Below, one piece after another: positions 9,233 to 17,037 of a stretch of DNA of 64,000 nt; positions within the stretch are counted from its first letter, which is position 1; every line of letters begins with the position of its first letter. The notes below the pieces were generated by a model, which saw only the letters and a list, made by a program, of their open reading frames with translations, made no database searches and was not told the DNA's origin. This stretch comes from Vibrio gigantis (lineage in GTDB: Bacteria > Pseudomonadota > Gammaproteobacteria > Enterobacterales > Vibrionaceae). The stretch spans positions 496,001-560,000 of the forward strand of contig NZ_AP025492.1 of NCBI RefSeq assembly GCF_024347515.1, written 5' to 3'. The translations under genes and the position numbers were made by a program.

Positions 9233-9275
9233 TTGTGCTATAATACCGTGCTAATTCCCAAATTATGTTAATGTT

Positions 9276-9308
9276 CAATGGAGGCTTTAGGCCTCCATTG
9301 TTTTTATT
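9276..9308 (+). terminator. Terminator of petABC
   Basis: CAATGGAGGC (9276-9285) pairs perfectly with GCCTCCATTG (9291-9300), followed by TTTTTATTT. Confidence 0.9.
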
Positions 9309-9329
9309 TAAAGTGTACTGGAGGGCTCC

Positions 9330-9965
9330 ATGGCTGTAGCTGCCAATAAACGTTCTGTAATGACTCTTTTCTCAAGTGCTTCTGATATGTATAGCCATCA
9401 GGTGCGCATCGTTCTTGCTGAAAAAGGCGTAAGTGTTGAAGTTGAGTTGGTTGATGAAAAAAATCTACCAGCAGAGCTTGTTGAACTGAACCCGTACAAA
9501 TCAGTACCTACTCTTGTTGATCGTGAGCTTGCTCTATATGACTCAAAGATCATCATGGAATACCTAGATGAGCGTTTCCCTCATCCACCGTTGATGCCTG
9601 TATACCCAGTTGCTCGTGGTAACAGTCGTCTAATGATGTACCGCATTGAGCGTAACTGGTATTCAGTTGCAGAGAAGATCGTTAAAGGCAACGCTGAAGA
9701 ATCTGAAGCAGCTCGCGTTAAACTGCGCAACGACCTACTGACTCTTGCTCCTATCTTCGCTGAATATGAATACTTCATGAGCGAAGAGTTTAGCCTAATT
9801 GATTGTTACCTAGCTCCGCTACTATGGCGTTTACCTGAGCTTGGTATCGAACTAATTGGCCCGGGTTCAAAAGAGCTTAAGATTTACATGAACCGCGTAT
9901 TCGAACGTGATTCATTCCTAGCTTCTCTAACTGAAGCTGAGCGCGAGATGCGACTCGTTCGCTAA
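9330..9965 (+). CDS. sspA: Stringent starvation protein A
   Basis: The protein has 211 residues with a glutathione-S-transferase fold: an N-terminal thioredoxin-like domain (VMTLFSSASDMYSHQVRI) and an all-helical C-terminal domain. The family binds RNA polymerase holoenzyme rather than acting as an enzyme, and supports stationary-phase and acid-stress transcription. The ATG at 9330 follows a GGAGGG ribosome site by about 5 bases. It is paired with sspB, 5 bases downstream. Confidence 0.95.
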   Translation: MAVAANKRSVMTLFSSASDMYSHQVRIVLAEKGVSVEVELVDEKNLPAELVELNPYKSVPTLVDRELALYDSKIIMEYLDERFPHPPLMPVYPVARGNSRLMMYRIERNWYSVAEKIVKGNAEESEAARVKLRNDLLTLAPIFAEYEYFMSEEFSLIDCYLAPLLWRLPELGIELIGPGSKELKIYMNRVFERDSFLASLTEAEREMRLVR

Positions 9966-9970
9966 GCGTT

Positions 9971-10465
9971 ATGGATATTTCTAATATGACTCCACGCCGA
10001 CCATACATGCTTCGTGCATTTTATGAATGGCTGGTTGATAACGAACTAACTCCACACCTTGTTGTTGAAGCAACATTGCCGGGCGTGCGAGTTCCAGAAG
10101 AGTTTGTTCAAGATGGTCAGATCATTCTGAACATCGCGCCTCGTGCTGTTGGACAACTTGAGCTGGGTAACGAAGCTGTGACGTTTAGTGCTCGCTTTAG
10201 TGGCCGTCCACACTCTGTGATCGTTCCGCTTTACGCAGTACAAGCGATTTATGCTCGAGAAAATGGTGCTGGTACCATGTTTGAACCTGAAGAGGCTTAC
10301 ATGGAAGCGTTTGAAGAAGGAATTGAAGAAAGTCCTTTTGAAGAACCAGAAAAAGGCCCATCTTTGAGCGTAGCAACGGCGGAGGTAGATGCTGAAGAGC
10401 TTGACTCAGATCCTGAGCCACCTCGTCCAGCGAAAGGTCGCCCAAGTCTTCGTGTTATCAAATAG
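9971..10465 (+). CDS. sspB: ClpXP protease specificity-enhancing factor SspB
   Basis: The protein has 164 residues. The N-terminal domain (about 1-110) matches the SspB fold that binds the ssrA tag, with the YMLRAFYEWL and PRAVGQLELG segments. It is followed by an acidic linker and a short C-terminal ClpX-binding tail ending in KGRPSLRVIK. SspB delivers ssrA-tagged proteins and the RseA fragment to ClpXP, which connects it functionally to DegS in this window. It is followed by a terminator. Confidence 0.96.
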   Translation: MDISNMTPRRPYMLRAFYEWLVDNELTPHLVVEATLPGVRVPEEFVQDGQIILNIAPRAVGQLELGNEAVTFSARFSGRPHSVIVPLYAVQAIYARENGAGTMFEPEEAYMEAFEEGIEESPFEEPEKGPSLSVATAEVDAEELDSDPEPPRPAKGRPSLRVIK

Positions 10466-10489
10466 CGTTAGTTACATAACGCCTCAAAT

Positions 10490-10524
10490 AAAAAAAGCAG
10501 CGACTCGTCGCTGCTTTTTCTTTT
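10490..10524 (+). terminator. Terminator of sspAB
   Basis: GCAGCGA (10497-10503) and TCGCTGC (10508-10514) form a stem with CTCG loop, flanked by an A run and a T run, so it may act in both directions toward the convergent dolP. Confidence 0.9.
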
Positions 10525-10558
10525 CTGTTAAATAGCATTTAATATTAAGGGTTTAAGG

Positions 10559-11164
10559 CTAGTTAACCGTTGTCTCTTCTTCGCCATATTCAAACGCTCG
10601 AATGACCTGTTTTACGCCCGAGATGTTACGTGCAACTTCTGTCGCGATATCAGCATGCTCTCGAGTTACTAGTCCAAGCAGGAATACTTCTGAATCCTCA
10701 GTAATCACTTTTACTTTGATGCCGTTAAGTTCAGCATTAGCAAGTAGAGCTGATTTTACCTTAGTGGTAATCCAACTGTCTTTACTGATAGCACTCACAG
10801 ACAATGGCTCTTTCACTCGAATCTGGTTATGTATACTTTCGACACCTGTTACTTCTTTTGCTTGGTTTTCAAAAGCACGGCGTTCAGCGTCTGTCGTTGC
10901 TTGGCCCATTAAAACGACAGAGCCACGGTAAGAGCTAGCGGTAACACGCACGCTTCCACGGTATGGTTGTTTATTGGTGATGGCTGCAACTTCAAATTCG
11001 ATATTGTTATCGTTCCAAATCTCTTTGGTGGTTCGCGTGTCAGTGACTAGGTTTGCTGTGGTTGCTGCACCAGCAATGAAAATGCCAGCACAACCAGACA
11101 GAGACAGTGTAAGTAGCGAAACACTAATCAGCTTAAACAGCCTCATAGAGGTTAATGATTTCAT
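10559..11164 (-). CDS. dolP: BON-domain outer-membrane lipoprotein DolP
   Basis: The protein has 201 residues. A lipoprotein signal peptide with lipobox LSGC puts the acylated cysteine at residue 25. Two BON domains follow (about 50-115 and 128-195). The E. coli homologue (YraP) is a sigma-E-regulated lipoprotein that binds anionic phospholipids, localises to division sites and supports outer-membrane integrity. It is the last gene of the minus-strand lpoA-yraN-diaA-dolP unit, 16 bases after diaA. OsmY has a similar BON pair but is a soluble periplasmic protein without a lipobox. Confidence 0.92.
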   Translation of the reverse strand: MKSLTSMRLFKLISVSLLTLSLSGCAGIFIAGAATTANLVTDTRTTKEIWNDNNIEFEVAAITNKQPYRGSVRVTASSYRGSVVLMGQATTDAERRAFENQAKEVTGVESIHNQIRVKEPLSVSAISKDSWITTKVKSALLANAELNGIKVKVITEDSEVFLLGLVTREHADIATEVARNISGVKQVIRAFEYGEEETTVN

Positions 11165-11180
11165 TGTGATGCTCCGTATA

Positions 11181-11771
11181 TCACTCTTCGTGAGCTGGGA
11201 AGAGTACTTGATCGATTAGGTCACATAGGCAGTGTAGTGTCACCATATGTACTTCATGAATGCGCGCTGTACGGTGTGAAGGGATACGAATTTCTACATC
11301 GTGTTCACCAAGCAGACCTGCCATCTCACCACCATCTTTACCAGTAAAAGCGATGATTGTCATATCACGAGTTACCGCCGCTTCCATAGCCTTGATGATG
11401 TTCTTGCTGTTACCGCTGGTAGAGATAGCTAACAGAATATCGCCAGTTTGACCAAATGCACGTACCTGCTTAGAGAAGATCTCTTCATAGTGGTAGTCGT
11501 TTGCCACTGCAGTCAGCGTGGTGTTATCCGCCATCAGTGCCATCGCCGGAAGGCTAGGGCGCTCTGTTTCAAATCGGTTGAGTAGGCACGATACAAATTG
11601 CTGAGCATTCGATGCCGAACCACCATTACCACAACAAAGGATTTTGTTTCCGTTGAGCAAGGTCGCAACCATTGCTTGAGCGGCATGCGTTATTGCGTCA
11701 GGCAGTGCTTCTGCAGCCGCAATTTGGATTTGAATACTTTCTGTGAAACTTTCTTTAATGCTGTCTAGCAT
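11181..11771 (-). CDS. diaA: DnaA initiator-associating protein DiaA (SIS domain)
   Basis: The protein has 196 residues and is a single SIS domain with the phosphosugar-type loop [13 protein letters not shown] and the second loop ISTSGNSKN. It is close to GmhA (sedoheptulose-7-phosphate isomerase), but the gene context between yraN and dolP is that of DiaA, which forms a tetramer that binds DnaA and promotes initiation at oriC. Its start lies just after the yraN stop, with an AAGGA ribosome site overlapping that stop. Confidence 0.92.
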   Translation of the reverse strand: MLDSIKESFTESIQIQIAAAEALPDAITHAAQAMVATLLNGNKILCCGNGGSASNAQQFVSCLLNRFETERPSLPAMALMADNTTLTAVANDYHYEEIFSKQVRAFGQTGDILLAISTSGNSKNIIKAMEAAVTRDMTIIAFTGKDGGEMAGLLGEHDVEIRIPSHRTARIHEVHMVTLHCLCDLIDQVLFPAHEE

Positions 11772-11773
11772 GT

Positions 11774-12172
11774 TTATCCTTGGGTAATCGCGTTTTGAAT
11801 CCAGTTGATATGGTCATTCGGCCCTTCAATGGCAACAATATCAAACCTGAAATCTGTAGAGTGCACCGACAAGCCTTGCTGCATAAGCCAAACATTGGCT
11901 GTTTTGAGCAGTTTCTGTGACTTCTTGATAGTCACCATTTCAGCGGCATGTCCGTAGCGGGTTTGCTTGCGGTATTTTACCTCAGCAAACACAACCGTAT
12001 TGTTATGGCGCATTATAAGATCAATCTCGCCACATTTTGCTATGAAGTTTTCTTCTATTAGCGATAAACCGTGGTTAATCAGATAAGATTTTGCCACGGC
12101 CTCGTATTTATCACCCACTTGTTTGTGGGTGACGTCTGGTTTGGATAGGAACTTTCGGCTAAAAAGCCCCAT
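11774..12172 (-). CDS. yraN: YraN family protein (UPF0102, predicted endonuclease-like fold)
   Basis: About 132 residues from the ATG at 12172, which overlaps the end of lpoA by 14 bases; an earlier ATG at 12205 would give 143. The protein shows the restriction-endonuclease-like core: [24 protein letters not shown] and VFAEVKYRK with the acidic and lysine residues of a PD-(D/E)XK site. The function is not established for the family. It is coupled to lpoA upstream and diaA downstream. Confidence 0.88.
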   Translation of the reverse strand: MGLFSRKFLSKPDVTHKQVGDKYEAVAKSYLINHGLSLIEENFIAKCGEIDLIMRHNNTVVFAEVKYRKQTRYGHAAEMVTIKKSQKLLKTANVWLMQQGLSVHSTDFRFDIVAIEGPNDHINWIQNAITQG

Positions 12173-13976
12173 GCTCCGCCCAGCTGATTTCACGTTGAAC
12201 AACACAGTTGTTATCGATGGTTAACACACCAGTTTCACCCGGAATGCTGTAACCCTGCACGGCTTTCATTTGTGGCAGTGCATCCATTAGGTAGTATGCA
12301 TCCATTCCCAGTGCTTGCAGGCGTTTTTGGCCATTTGAATGTGCAGGCCATAGGTCGTTTAGCTCTTTGTTAAGCTGGCTCTTATTCTCAACCAATAGTG
12401 GGATATCGCTGTAGAACACACCAGTTAGGTCTTCATACTGCTTATCACCACTATTGCTGCGTGAGTTCGAGAACAAGGCAGGCTGGCTAGCGTCTGGGTT
12501 GATCGCAACTTCAATGAAAGGTTTGATCAGCGTTAGCTCTGAGTTCTTCGCCACGATGTAGACAGAATCGATGTCACGACGGCTGCGCGGCTCGGTTTCT
12601 AGGTCGAGATCAAGTAGGTTATCCATTTGCGCGATACGCTGTTGGCTTTCCTGCAAGCCGAATACCTGATTCACGTTACGTTGCAGTTGGCGTTTGTCAG
12701 AGAACAAGCTGATCGCCACATCGTTGTTGCTGTACTTTTTCCACTCTTCCTTAAATGCTTGCTCAACACGCTCACCTAAACGTCCTTTTGGCGCAAGGAT
12801 AAGCGGGTATTTGTAGCCTTGAGCAAATAGATGCTTGGCTGCTTGAGCGACTTCTTGTTCAGGCGATAGAGCGAGATAACAAATATTGGTGTCAGGTTCT
12901 AGCTGAGTTGGAATATTCAGAGCTAAAGCTGGAATCGAGTTCTCGTGGTTTTTCTGCGCTTGCTGAAGCTTAGTGATGTTGCTCTTAATCAGTGGGCCAA
13001 CGATGAAATCAACATTGTTTTCTTCTAGCGTCGCTTTAATTTCAGCGGCACTTTGTACGTTGGTATCCATAACCGTTAGCGTCGCATCTTCTTCGCGCTC
13101 TTTGTCGTTCATCATCGCAAAAATGAAGCCATCACGTACCAGTTGTGCTTGCTTACCATATTTACCCGTTAGCGGCAGCAGCAGTGCAGTACTGGTTGGT
13201 TTGCTGATCTCTAACGCCAAAATGTCAGTGATTGCTTGCGGTGTGTAAGTCGCAGCAGGGTGCTGAGGGGTCTCGGCTAACCAGTCAGACAGGGTTTCCT
13301 GTAAGTTTGGAAGGTTTGAGTTTAGCGTTTTCATGTAAATCGCTAGCTGTAACCAACCTGCAAGAACGTCTTCTGTTGGAGAAGTCTTAAGCTCTAGAAT
13401 CTCATATTGAGAGTAGGTATTTAGGTTCTGCCAAATACGGTCAGCAGCTTGTTGTTGGATCTCGTTGTCAGCGTTTAGATACTCTGAATAAAGAACTAAC
13501 TCACGGCTTGCTTCAAAATACTCGCTTTGCATTTCAGAAATGTTTGCGCGTAGCTCGTGATAATCCTTCCACTGTTCGTCAGGTAGCTTCCACCAAGGCT
13601 GAAAATTCAGTTGGCTATAAGCTTGTGCAGGCTGCGAGTTATTCATCAACAGTTGAGCGCGGGCTAATTGCCATTCAGCTTGTTGAGTTTCGCTCAGCTC
13701 TTGTTTTGCTATGCGTTTAATAAGCAGAGTTGCTTGATCGGTTTTTCCAGCTTGTACAGAAGCCTTAAGCGCCATGATTAACCAGTCGTTTTGTAGACTT
13801 CCTTTGCTACTATCCGCCTGCATCATGTAACTTTCAGTTGATTGCGCTGGATCTAGTGTAATATCAACGCTCGTTGGTGCTTGAGGACCTGAAGAACAAG
13901 CCGCCAATGTAATTGCTAATGCAATTGGAGTTAGTAAGCGTGGTACACTGAGTCTCTTATGGTTCATCGTTGCCAT
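12159..13976 (-). CDS. lpoA: Penicillin-binding protein activator LpoA
   Basis: The protein has 605 residues, somewhat shorter than the E. coli protein (678). The signal peptide ends with lipobox LAAC (Cys27). The N-terminal half is helical and TPR-like (about 60-250), and the C-terminal half resembles a periplasmic binding-protein fold (TALLLPLTGKYGKQAQLVRDG onward). LpoA reaches from the outer membrane to activate PBP1A during peptidoglycan synthesis. A second ATG at 13967 is an alternative start. It is divergent from rsmI with 61 bases between, so the two promoters are close. Confidence 0.93.
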   Translation of the reverse strand: MATMNHKRLSVPRLLTPIALAITLAACSSGPQAPTSVDITLDPAQSTESYMMQADSSKGSLQNDWLIMALKASVQAGKTDQATLLIKRIAKQELSETQQAEWQLARAQLLMNNSQPAQAYSQLNFQPWWKLPDEQWKDYHELRANISEMQSEYFEASRELVLYSEYLNADNEIQQQAADRIWQNLNTYSQYEILELKTSPTEDVLAGWLQLAIYMKTLNSNLPNLQETLSDWLAETPQHPAATYTPQAITDILALEISKPTSTALLLPLTGKYGKQAQLVRDGFIFAMMNDKEREEDATLTVMDTNVQSAAEIKATLEENNVDFIVGPLIKSNITKLQQAQKNHENSIPALALNIPTQLEPDTNICYLALSPEQEVAQAAKHLFAQGYKYPLILAPKGRLGERVEQAFKEEWKKYSNNDVAISLFSDKRQLQRNVNQVFGLQESQQRIAQMDNLLDLDLETEPRSRRDIDSVYIVAKNSELTLIKPFIEVAINPDASQPALFSNSRSNSGDKQYEDLTGVFYSDIPLLVENKSQLNKELNDLWPAHSNGQKRLQALGMDAYYLMDALPQMKAVQGYSIPGETGVLTIDNNCVVQREISWAEHGAF

Positions 13977-14037
13977 GAGTTCTTTAAATTCCGTATATAT
14001 TTGTATCTATATTAATCGTTGAAGTGATGGTAAACAA

Positions 14038-14904
14038 ATGACAGATAACAAAACCTTGCTCACAGAGAGCCCAACTCTCTACATTGTGCCAACCCCAATC
14101 GGAAATTTGGGAGATATCACTCAAAGAGCAATTGAAATTTTATCAAGTGTCGATGTTATTGCAGCCGAAGACACACGCCACACGGGTAAGCTGCTTGCTC
14201 ACTTCAATATATCAACCAGAACGTTCGCTTTACATGATCATAATGAACAAACTAAAGCGCAAGTTCTAGTCGAAAGGTTATTAGAAGGTCAGTCTATCGC
14301 ATTAGTCTCTGATGCGGGTACTCCTTTAATTAGTGACCCAGGTTACCATCTTGTCTCACAATGTCGTCAAGCGGGTGTGAGAGTTGTGCCACTTCCTGGT
14401 GCTTGTGCTGTGATTACGGCGTTGAGTGCGTCTGGTTTACCGTCTGATCGTTTCAGCTTTGAAGGCTTTTTACCGCCAAAGAGCAAAGGTCGTAAAGATA
14501 AGTTCTTAGAGATCGCGAAAGCAGAACGCACGTGTATCTTCTACGAATCACCGCACCGCATCTCAGATTCTCTACAAGACATGCTTGAGATCTTAGGCCC
14601 AGACCGCGAAGTTGTATTGGCGCGTGAGCTAACAAAAACCTTCGAAACCATCCAAGGGCTGCCACTCGGTGAGCTGATTGAGTGGATTGAAGAAGATGCG
14701 AACCGTAAACGTGGTGAGATGGTGTTATTGATTCACGGTCACCGTGAAGAAGCGAGCACAGAGTTGCCAGACGAAGCGACTCGCACGCTAGGCATTCTAA
14801 CCAAAGAGCTACCCCTTAAAAAAGCGGCGGCGATGACGGCAGAAATCTACAATCTGAAAAAGAACGCATTGTATAAGTGGGGCCTTGAGCACCTAGATGG
14901 TTAA
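14038..14904 (+). CDS. rsmI: 16S rRNA (cytidine1402-2'-O)-methyltransferase RsmI
   Basis: The protein has 288 residues and belongs to the tetrapyrrole-methylase-fold family. Visible motifs are [15 protein letters not shown] at the N-terminus, [12 protein letters not shown], and [15 protein letters not shown], which form the S-adenosylmethionine site. It methylates the ribose of C1402 in the ribosomal decoding centre. RsmH, which modifies the same base on N4, is encoded about 860 bp further on. It is followed by a terminator. Confidence 0.96.
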   Translation: MTDNKTLLTESPTLYIVPTPIGNLGDITQRAIEILSSVDVIAAEDTRHTGKLLAHFNISTRTFALHDHNEQTKAQVLVERLLEGQSIALVSDAGTPLISDPGYHLVSQCRQAGVRVVPLPGACAVITALSASGLPSDRFSFEGFLPPKSKGRKDKFLEIAKAERTCIFYESPHRISDSLQDMLEILGPDREVVLARELTKTFETIQGLPLGELIEWIEEDANRKRGEMVLLIHGHREEASTELPDEATRTLGILTKELPLKKAAAMTAEIYNLKKNALYKWGLEHLDG

Positions 14905-14966
14905 CACTAAATAACTAAGTAGTCGCTCAGTGGATAAGTCGCTAGAGCGCTATTTCAAACTTGTGG

Positions 14967-14999
14967 GGAATGAGGGCAATACCTTCATTCCTCTTTTTT
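14967..14999 (+). terminator. Terminator after rsmI
   Basis: GGAATGAGGG (14967-14976) pairs with CCTTCATTCC (14982-14991) with one wobble, followed by a T-rich run TCTTTTTT. Confidence 0.85.
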
Positions 15000-15060
15000 G
15001 TCTAGGTTGTGTGAAATTTATGCGTTTACTTAGCTGTTTGCAGCATATTTGTGATCTCGC

Positions 15061-15089
15061 TAGACACTGCACTCTAATATCTATACAAT
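15061..15089 (+). promoter_or_regulatory. Promoter of rnpB
   Basis: TAGACA (15061-15066), a 17-base spacer, and TACAAT (15084-15089): five of six matches in each box. The RNA start expected from base pairing of the RNase P ends (15098) lies 9 bases beyond the -10. The intervening CCGCCCTC is GC-rich, as in stringently controlled stable-RNA promoters. Confidence 0.85.
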
Positions 15090-15097
15090 CCGCCCTC

Positions 15098-15537
15098 GGA
15101 GTTGAACGGGTAATCGCTGCTTTGCTGATGTCCTTCGGGAGACTGACGTTGAGGTCCTTCGGGAAACTGACGTTGAAGTCCTTCGGGAGACTGGCAGAGG
15201 GGAGGAACGTCCGGGCTCCATAGAGCAGGGTGCCAGATAACGTCTGGGGGGCGCGAGCCCACGACAAGTGCAGCAGAGAGAAGACCGCCGATGGCCTCAT
15301 TTCTTCGGAAGAGGCACAGGTAAGGCTGAAAGGGTGCGGTAAGAGCGCACCGTGCGACTGGCAACAGTTCGTAGCAAGGTAAACTCCACCCGGAGCAAGA
15401 TCAAATAGGCCCTCACATTGCGTTGCTCGCGTATGGGGGCGGGTAGATTGCTTGAGCCTGTGAGCGATTGCAGGCCTAGACGAATGGTTACCGCCGCGCA
15501 AGCGGAACAGAACCCGGCGTATGTGTCAACTCCACCT
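15098..15537 (+). ncRNA. rnpB: RNase P RNA (bacterial type A)
   Basis: Conserved blocks appear in order: GAGGGGAGGAACGTCCGGGC (about 15197), CAGGGTGCCAG, AGACCGCCGATGGCC, AAAGGGTGCGGTAAGAGCGC, TAAACTCCACCCGGAGCAA, GGGTAG (the GGU at about 15442-15444 that binds tRNA CCA ends) and CAGAACCCGGC. The ends are set by pairing GGAGTTGA (15098-15105) with TCAACTCC (15526-15533), helix P1. This RNA with protein C5 cuts the 5' leader from tRNA precursors. At about 440 nt it is longer than E. coli M1 RNA (377 nt); most of the excess is a 24-nt tandem repeat in the 5' arm (15130-15199). Confidence 0.97.
15130..15199 (+). repeat. 24-nt tandem repeat inside the rnpB 5' arm (P3 region)
   Basis: Unit 1 (15130-15153), unit 2 (15154-15177) and a diverging third unit (15178-15199) all begin GTCCTTCGGGA and continue with AACTGACGTTGA or a near match. 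Units 1 and 2 differ at two positions. Each unit has a C(UUCG)G tetraloop, so the repeats would extend the P3 arm as serial stem-loops. Confidence 0.9.
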
Positions 15538-15545
15538 ATATAAAG

Positions 15546-15583
15546 AACCCATCATTACTTAACGGTAGTGATGGGTTTTTTGC
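15546..15583 (+). terminator. Terminator of rnpB
   Basis: AACCCATCATTAC (15546-15558) pairs with GTAGTGATGGGTT (15565-15577) with one wobble, followed by TTTTTTGC. Confidence 0.92.
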
Positions 15584-15765
15584 TTTATATTGACGTAAAT
15601 TATTTAGATTTCCTTAAAATCCTCCACCTTGGTATGAGCCTGAGTCAAAAATTCCCAAAGCCTGTACACAATATGGTGGAGATACGGCGTGAAATCAGTA
15701 CACTGAAACGTTAACAGAACAAATTATTGCCGAACTATTGGCTCAATCCACTCACTGAGAAGACT

Positions 15766-16716
15766 ATGACAGAAGCATTCAAACATATTTCAGTATTGCT
15801 TAACGAATCTATTGACGGACTTGCGATCAAACCTGACGGTACCTACATCGATGGTACCTTTGGCCGTGGTGGTCACAGCCGTACAATCCTGTCTAAACTG
15901 GGCGAGAATGGACGACTCTTTAGTATCGACCGCGATCCACAAGCGATTGCAGAAGCACAAAAGATTGATGACCCGCGCTTTACCATTATTCACGGCCCGT
16001 TCTCAGGTATGGCTGAATATGCAGAGCGTTATGACTTAGTCGGTCAAGTAGATGGTGTTTTGTTGGATTTAGGTGTTTCTTCACCACAGCTAGATGACGC
16101 TGAGCGTGGCTTCAGCTTCATGAAAGATGGCCCGCTTGATATGCGTATGGACCCAACAACTGGTATTCCTGTATCTCAATGGTTAGTTGAAGCCGATCTT
16201 GATGACATCACATGGGTTATCCGTGAGTTCGGTGAAGACAAGCACGCTCGCCGTATCGCGAAAGGCATCATTGCTTACCAAGAGAATGAAGAGAACGAGC
16301 CACTAACACGTACCGGTCAGTTAGCTAAGCTTATCTCGGATGTGGCTCCAAAAAGCTTCAAAGAGAAAAAACACCCAGCGACCCGTGCTTTCCAAGCGTT
16401 TCGTATCTACATCAACAGTGAACTTGAAGAGATCGATACTGCCCTGAAAGGCGCAGCAAGCATTCTTGCTCCTGAGGGGCGCTTGTCTGTTATCAGCTTC
16501 CATTCACTTGAAGATCGCATGGTGAAACGCTTTATTCGTAAAGAAAGCCAAGGCCCGCAAGTACCACATGGCTTGCCACTAACAGAAGAGCAGATCAAAG
16601 CACTAGGCAGTGCAGATCTTAAGCCTGTTGGTAAAGCGATCAAACCATCGAAAGGTGAAGTGGATGAGAACACTCGTTCACGCAGCTCAGTATTACGAAT
16701 CGCAGAAAAGCTATAG
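15766..16716 (+). CDS. rsmH: 16S rRNA (cytosine1402-N4)-methyltransferase RsmH (MraW)
   Basis: The protein has 316 residues from the ATG at 15766. An upstream in-frame ATG at 15727 would add 13 residues not found in the family. The SAM-binding start [12 protein letters not shown] and the [20 protein letters not shown] motif are conserved, as is [14 protein letters not shown] near the C-terminus. It methylates N4 of C1402, the same nucleotide as RsmI. It is the first gene of the dcw cluster here; no mraZ precedes it. ftsL starts 3 bases after its stop. Confidence 0.96.
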   Translation: MTEAFKHISVLLNESIDGLAIKPDGTYIDGTFGRGGHSRTILSKLGENGRLFSIDRDPQAIAEAQKIDDPRFTIIHGPFSGMAEYAERYDLVGQVDGVLLDLGVSSPQLDDAERGFSFMKDGPLDMRMDPTTGIPVSQWLVEADLDDITWVIREFGEDKHARRIAKGIIAYQENEENEPLTRTGQLAKLISDVAPKSFKEKKHPATRAFQAFRIYINSELEEIDTALKGAASILAPEGRLSVISFHSLEDRMVKRFIRKESQGPQVPHGLPLTEEQIKALGSADLKPVGKAIKPSKGEVDENTRSRSSVLRIAEKL

Positions 16717-16719
16717 TCA

Positions 16720-17037
16720 ATGAAGACCTCCAAACCTAACTTAGCCAAGATTATATTTTTTGATTTGATTTCAGTGGGCAAGGTCCCATTGATGCTTCTT
16801 ATCTGTATCTTTGCGAGTGCGATGGGGGTCGTTCTTACGACACATATGTCACGTCAGGCGATAACGCAAAAGGACATGGCATTGGTGGAACGAGAACAAC
16901 TTGATGATGAGTGGCGAAATTTAATGCTTGAAGAGACGGCTTTAGCTGAACATAGCCGCGTTCAGGCATCGGCAAAACGAGAGCTAGACATGAAACGTCC
17001 AGACTCTGATAAAGAAGTTGTGATCACACTGAAATGA
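16720..17037 (+). CDS. ftsL: Cell division protein FtsL
   Basis: The protein has 105 residues: a short cytoplasmic start, one membrane helix (about 20-42) and a periplasmic coiled coil (about 45-95). With FtsB and FtsQ it forms the QLB complex that activates septal peptidoglycan synthesis by FtsW-FtsI. FtsL is poorly conserved in sequence; size, topology and position between rsmH and ftsI make the call. The stop overlaps the ftsI start by 4 bases. Confidence 0.92.
   Translation: MKTSKPNLAKIIFFDLISVGKVPLMLLICIFASAMGVVLTTHMSRQAITQKDMALVEREQLDDEWRNLMLEETALAEHSRVQASAKRELDMKRPDSDKEVVITLK

Noticed and set aside
14950..15501. 183-codon antisense frame over rnpB
   Set aside because: It is the complement of a structural RNA; the conserved RNase P blocks explain the sequence fully.
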